Assembly: GCA_022564935.1 (NCBI GenBank)
Contig: JADFKM010000012.1
Span: forward strand, 1-37,510
Direction: 5' to 3'
From: Candidatus Dadabacteria bacterium
Lineage (GTDB): Bacteria > Desulfobacterota_D > UBA1144 > Nemesobacterales > JADFKM01
Length of the DNA: 37,510 nucleotides
The notes under the pieces were generated by a model, which saw only the letters and a list, made by a program, of their open reading frames with translations, was not told where the DNA came from and made no database searches. Below are positions 34,814 through 37,510 of this stretch, in pieces. Positions within the stretch are counted from its first letter, which is position 1. Every line of letters starts with the position of its first letter. Position numbers and translations under genes: made by a program.

Positions 34814-35287
34814 CTACCCTTCCAGCTCTTCAACGTCATCTTCCTCAAAATACTCATACAAATGTCGATGGAGCGGACCAAACCCGCTGCGGGTCCTACA
34901 TCGAGGACACTGTTTCGGGTCCGAGGTCCGAGCCACCCAGACCACAGAACACCGTTTGCAACTAAACCGAAGCAAAGCCACCACATGAAACCTCCGCCGG
35001 CACATGCGCGGGGTACTTTTAATTCTCGTGCTGAAATTCCACAGAACAGACCGACACGCGGGACAGGCCCTGGGTGTATGCGTACGTGCAACCCAAACGT
35101 GCTTACACCTCTGGCAGATAATATCTGGCGTCGCAATCGGTCGCCGCATTTGTGCATATACTACATATTTTTGGAGCTGGTGATAAGCTCGCGGATCCGG
35201 AGCGGGTTTGATTTGGGTGATCTCCGCTAGTTCGTAAATTTGAGATCTAAAAGTGGGGGGGGGTTGTGCCGGCATCCGGGGGGCCAT
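34814..35287 (-). CDS. Tandem zinc-ribbon protein, element gene 2
   Basis: A 157-residue frame with an internal duplication. Residues about 58-80 read CQRCKHVWVARTHTPRACPAC, and a second copy near 113-134 reads CKRCSVVWVARTSDPKQCPRC. Each unit is a treble-clef or ribbon-like CxxC...CPxC module with an invariant WVART between the pairs. The preserved duplication argues for real coding. The C-terminus is acidic (EYFEEDDVEELEG). The start is unclear: ATG at 35285-35287 or the fifth codon, also ATG. Function is unknown; DNA or RNA binding is plausible. Confidence 0.65.
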   Translation of the reverse strand: MAPRMPAQPPPTFRSQIYELAEITQIKPAPDPRAYHQLQKYVVYAQMRRPIATPDIICQRCKHVWVARTHTPRACPACRSVLWNFSTRIKSTPRMCRRRFHVVALLRFSCKRCSVVWVARTSDPKQCPRCRTRSGFGPLHRHLYEYFEEDDVEELEG

Positions 35288-35339
35288 GGACCTTCGCCAC
35301 CTCTCAGGACCTCAGCCCCCGGACAAAATGCCGAAAAAA

Positions 35340-35598
35340 GAGGGCTGCCGGTTGACTGCCTCATTCCCGAAGACGTTTATTTTTCCGACAGCCCTCACTC
35401 AAGACGCTTAAAAAGACATGGTGCTGACTGCGTGTTTAGGGGCTTGTCCAGAGCGACAGTGTTTTAAGAGCACGCAGTCAGCCCGGATCACCCATCGTGC
35501 AGGCTGCCGTCCAAATGTATGGGATGCCTCCCTACTGAGTCAGAGCGTGATCGATCTTCTCCAAACCCTTGCTTCTTCCGACAGCCTGTTGCACGATG
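35340..35598. repeat. Cluster of three long imperfect hairpins
   Basis: Hairpin 1 pairs GAGGGCTG (35340-35347) with CAGCCCTC (35389-35396), extended by CGG/CCG. Hairpin 2 pairs GCTGACTGCGTG (35423-35434) with CACGCAGTCAGC (35471-35482), 12 bp perfect. Hairpin 3 pairs CATCGTGCA then GGCTG (35493-35506) with CAGCC then TGCACGATG (35582-35598), with a 3-base bulge. The arms of hairpins 1 and 3 share GGCTGCCG and TTCCGACAGCC, so they look like diverged copies. No supportable gene overlaps them. Confidence 0.7.
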
Positions 35599-35707
35599 AT
35601 TTAAATAAGCATATCCGCTTCAAGGGGAATCGTCACAACCTCTGAAAACCCGTCCCTCCGCCGGTCGCTCCGTGACGCTTACCCCTCCCCCGTCAGTTGA
35701 TTGTGCA

Positions 35708-36070
35708 TCATCCCCTTGAGCTCACCGCCACGCCATAACCGACCTCGACAACATTCTTGGTAAACTCCCCACAAATAAAGCATCCCCAAATCTCAACGGT
35801 ATCGACTCGACAAAGATCACCGGCGATCGGCGTGCGTGTTTTTTCCTCGTGGCAAAAGTACAGCGAACCCGATCGACAGGTATCACAATCAGGCGGGTCA
35901 TGTTTAGCATCAGAGCACAAGTGGTGTCCTCTCCGACCGCCCAGGCTTCGTTTTCTCGACCTGCCCAGGGGGGTAACACGTATATACCCCATGCTCAAGG
36001 CGCACATCCAGAACGCAATTATCGTGCCATTTGCAGTGTCTTCGCACTTGCAAGAAGCGTGCCAAGACAC
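35708..36070 (-). CDS. Cysteine-rich zinc-ribbon-like protein, element gene 3
   Basis: A 120-residue frame whose C-terminal half is cysteine-rich: HHLCSDAKHDPPDCDTC, then YFCHEEKTRTPIAGDLC and WGCFICGEF. This is dense enough for two zinc sites. The start is uncertain: GTG at 36068-36070 lies inside a hairpin arm, and internal ATGs exist about 20 codons in. An overlapping minus-strand frame (35910-36092) also holds a CKWHDNC motif, so a frameshift is possible. Unrecognised family. Confidence 0.42.
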   Translation of the reverse strand: MSWHASCKCEDTANGTIIAFWMCALSMGYIRVTPLGRSRKRSLGGRRGHHLCSDAKHDPPDCDTCRSGSLYFCHEEKTRTPIAGDLCRVDTVEIWGCFICGEFTKNVVEVGYGVAVSSRG

Positions 36071-36076
36071 TGCAAA
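36030..36076. repeat. 13-bp perfect inverted repeat with nested palindrome near the right end
   Basis: TTTGCAGTGTCTT (36030-36042) pairs with AAGACACTGCAAA (36064-36076). The 21-base loop holds the 8-bp palindrome CTTGCAAG (36047-36054) and a CGC/GCG pair. CGTGCCA occurs three times around it (36023, 36058, 36080). Confidence 0.8.
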
Positions 36077-36148
36077 AAACGTGCCACCGCAATGCGAAGA
36101 GCTTTAGAAAATTTCCTTGCTTTTGGGGTAGTTACAAGATACTGTTCG

Positions 36149-36176
36149 GGTAGACCCAAGATACATTATCGGACGT
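36149..36176 (-). other. Right junction (attR) of the element, half dif-like site
   Basis: On the minus strand: ACGTCCGATAA, centre TGTATC, then TTGGGTCTACC. The first 17 bases are identical to the left site. The XerD-side arm keeps only 6 of 11 positions. This is what is left when an element with a poor XerD arm integrates into dif. Confidence 0.68.
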
Positions 36177-36225
36177 TGTAAAGAATATTCTACCTAAACG
36201 CGATTATGGTATATTAAATCCCGAC

Positions 36226-36942
36226 GTGAAACTCAAGAGCAAAACGGCCCTCATAACAGGCGGAAGCAAAGGAATCGGCAGGTCGGTTGCAGAGGCCTAT
36301 GTTAAAGATGGCGCCTCTGTAATAATTTGCGCCCGCAGCGAGAGCGCTCTTAATTCCGCAAAGGATGAAATCTCCCGCTTTGGAGAGGTCGATTCAATTC
36401 AATGCGATATAGTTAACAAACAAGACGTAAAGAATCTCACAAACTTTGTTTCACAAAAATGGGGCAAACTGGATATTCTGGTGAACAACGCCAGCATCCT
36501 GGGCGTCAGATCGACAATCATTGACTACCCTGAAGACGTATGGGCAGACGTAATAAACGTGAACCTAAACGGACAATTTTATCTTACAAAAGCACTACTT
36601 CCTTTGTTGCTGAAATCTGAGCAACCCTCGATTATCAACGTCAACTCCGCCGTAGGCTACGTCGGAAAAGCCACATGGGGCGCCTATTCGGCCTCAAAGT
36701 TCGGAATGGAGGCGCTCAATCAAATCCTCGCAGACGAGCTTCAAACTCACAACTTCAGGGTCAACTCGGTCAATCCCGGAGCCACAAGAACAAAGATGCG
36801 CGCCGAGGCATACCCCGATGAAGACCCCCAGACCCTGCCGACACCGGATGACATCTCACCGGTGTTCCTCTATCTTGCTTCAGATGAGTCCCAAGGCGTG
36901 ACAGGCAAGGTTTTCGAGGCGAGAGATTGGATAAGGAAATAG
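36226..36942 (+). CDS. Classical SDR-family oxidoreductase
   Basis: A 238-residue NAD(P)-dependent short-chain dehydrogenase with an intact active site. The cofactor loop is TGGSKGIGRSVAE, the NNAS motif follows, and the catalytic residues are Ser141, Tyr154 and Lys158 (YSASK). The substrate is unknown; the shortened C-terminus (GKVFEARDWIRK instead of a VDGG ending) sets it apart from FabG. GTG start; a TATATT -10-like box at 36210-36215 is so close that the transcript may be nearly leaderless. It is the first host gene to the right of the element. Confidence 0.9.
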   Translation: MKLKSKTALITGGSKGIGRSVAEAYVKDGASVIICARSESALNSAKDEISRFGEVDSIQCDIVNKQDVKNLTNFVSQKWGKLDILVNNASILGVRSTIIDYPEDVWADVINVNLNGQFYLTKALLPLLLKSEQPSIINVNSAVGYVGKATWGAYSASKFGMEALNQILADELQTHNFRVNSVNPGATRTKMRAEAYPDEDPQTLPTPDDISPVFLYLASDESQGVTGKVFEARDWIRK

Positions 36943-37016
36943 TTTATTGTGTAAAGTTGGGGTGTTACGTAGAATAGATCCTTCTTAACTATCACAAAAC
37001 ACCCCCTTTAACCCTA

Positions 37017-37180
37017 TCATTCGACCAGCACCACCCGTCGATTTTTAGCCCTTCCCTCTTCCGTCCTGTTCGAAGCTACGGGTGCTAGATACCCCACTCC
37101 CCAGTGCTCAATGCGCTTGCGCTGAATGCCATAGTCATTAATCAAAGCATTAGCAACGGCTTGCGCGCGACGCTTCGACG
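37017..37180 (-). pseudogene. C-terminal fragment of an OmpA-family peptidoglycan-binding domain
   Basis: The minus-strand frame ending at the TGA 37017-37019 reads SKRRAQAVANALINDYGIQ, RIEHWGVGYLAPVASN and NRTEEGRAKNRRVVLVE. This is the C-terminal half of the OmpA/MotB domain, with the peptidoglycan-binding Arg in NRR and the usual NxTxEGRAKNRR signature. Upstream of SKRRA the family sequence stops and a different gene (argH, another frame) begins. The fragment is about 55 codons. It was probably a complete lipoprotein or porin gene before the junction. Confidence 0.8.
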
Positions 37181-37510
37181 CGGATCCGTCAGTGTCAGCG
37201 CCGCCGGCCCGAAGGATTCAGAAAATCGTTTCAGATCCGCCAGGTGCAGCGCACCCAGCCGCACACTGGACCGCTCCGCAAACGCCACAACCTTGCCGAC
37301 GATCTCATGCGCCTGGCGGAATGCGACCCCCCGCTCCACCAGGTGCTCGGCGAGATCGGCCGCACACAGCGCATCCGACTCAAGAAGCCCCGCCAGCTTC
37401 TCCCGGCGAACGTGCAGACCATCGATCAGCCGCTTCAGCACGGTGAGCGCCTCCTGCGAAGCGTCCACGGTCTCAAACACCACGCGCTTGTCCCACTGCA
37501 GATCTCGATT
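37155..37510 (-). CDS. argH: Argininosuccinate lyase, C-terminal part, cut by the window edge and by an apparent junction
   Basis: The minus-strand frame from the window edge reads NRDLQWDKRVVFETVDAS, then ADLAEHLVERGVAFRQAHEIVGKVV and LTDPRRSVARK. This is the C-terminal region of ArgH, which splits argininosuccinate into arginine and fumarate. The usual tail after SVARK (a GGT/GST-containing segment) is missing; the frame runs into PLLML and stops at 37142 inside the OmpA fragment. G+C is well above that of the neighbouring housekeeping genes, suggesting another genome. Confidence 0.85.

Larger units (their letters stand above)
33587..36165. mobile_element. Putative XerCD-dependent integrative element (IMEX-like), about 2.57 kb
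   Basis: The DNA between two dif-like sites in direct orientation is much richer in G+C than its flanks, has many hairpins and carries three CxxC-rich candidate genes. A 21-bp direct repeat (33585-33605 and 36158-36178) marks the ends. Recombination between the two sites would restore a full dif-like site in the chromosome and release a 2,573-bp circle whose attP has XerC arm and centre intact but a degenerate XerD arm, GGTAGACCCAA on the plus strand. That is the attP design of known XerCD-borrowing elements such as CTX phage relatives. No integrase, transposase or replication protein is recognisable. Confidence 0.68.

Noticed and set aside
35240-35645. Two 75-codon plus-strand frames across the hairpin cluster
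   Set aside because: Their translations follow the hairpin arms, have no recognisable pattern and overlap each other; the hairpins themselves explain the sequence better.
1-37510. tRNA or rRNA genes
   Set aside because: I looked for cloverleaf ends and conserved T-loop sequences in the intergenic gaps and found none I could support.

Overview
The window reads as chromosomal DNA from an uncultured Gram-negative bacterium, probably a deep lineage related to the former Deltaproteobacteria or to Dadabacteria. The reasons are the gene order folP-cdaA-ybbR-glmM-pdxJ-acpS, a PhaR-type regulator, a lipoprotein, an OmpA-type domain, a class A penicillin-binding protein and a Fur protein with a textbook Fur box. 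The placement is inferred from gene content only. TTG and GTG starts are common.

Positions 1-33,200 are ordinary, densely packed housekeeping DNA. From the left: the first codons of a divergent gene, phaR, a lipoprotein, a GT4 glycosyltransferase, der with a small unknown gene behind it, a ferredoxin-type Fe-S protein and ybeY. A long minus-strand block follows, in transcription order metK-ahcY-xerD-S2P protease-trpS-scpA-scpB (12.5 to 6.0 kb). Then rsmB-rpe (plus), a DnaD-like/DnaC-like primosomal pair (plus), folC and an HDAC-family deacetylase (minus), fur and an unknown gene (plus), folP-cdaA-ybbR-glmM-pdxJ-acpS (minus), ftsH and a cysteine synthase (minus), a small unknown gene, a PBP1A-type enzyme (plus), and comEA, an SDR and an FmdB-type zinc ribbon protein (minus). 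Themes are SAM/methyl recycling, folate, chromosome segregation (ScpAB, XerD), c-di-AMP and envelope synthesis.

Positions 33,480-36,180 are the exceptional part. A dif-like XerC/XerD site lies at 33576-33603. Its XerD arm, TTATGTAAACT, is identical to the one I recall for Bacillus subtilis dif. A 21-bp stretch of this site (XerC arm plus centre) is repeated directly at 36158-36178. The DNA between, about 2.57 kb, is GC-rich, full of hairpins, and carries three candidate genes for CxxC-rich zinc-ribbon proteins with no recognisable integrase or replicase. This is the layout expected of an integrative mobile element that borrows the host XerCD recombinase (IMEX). Its deduced circular attP keeps the XerC arm and centre but has a poor XerD arm. 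Two further dif-like sites in opposite orientation sit in a 44-bp tandem repeat just to the left.

After the element comes a classical SDR. The last 500 bases hold the C-terminal end of an OmpA-family protein that runs straight into the C-terminal part of a GC-rich argininosuccinate lyase in another frame. This is most likely a chimeric or misassembled contig end.
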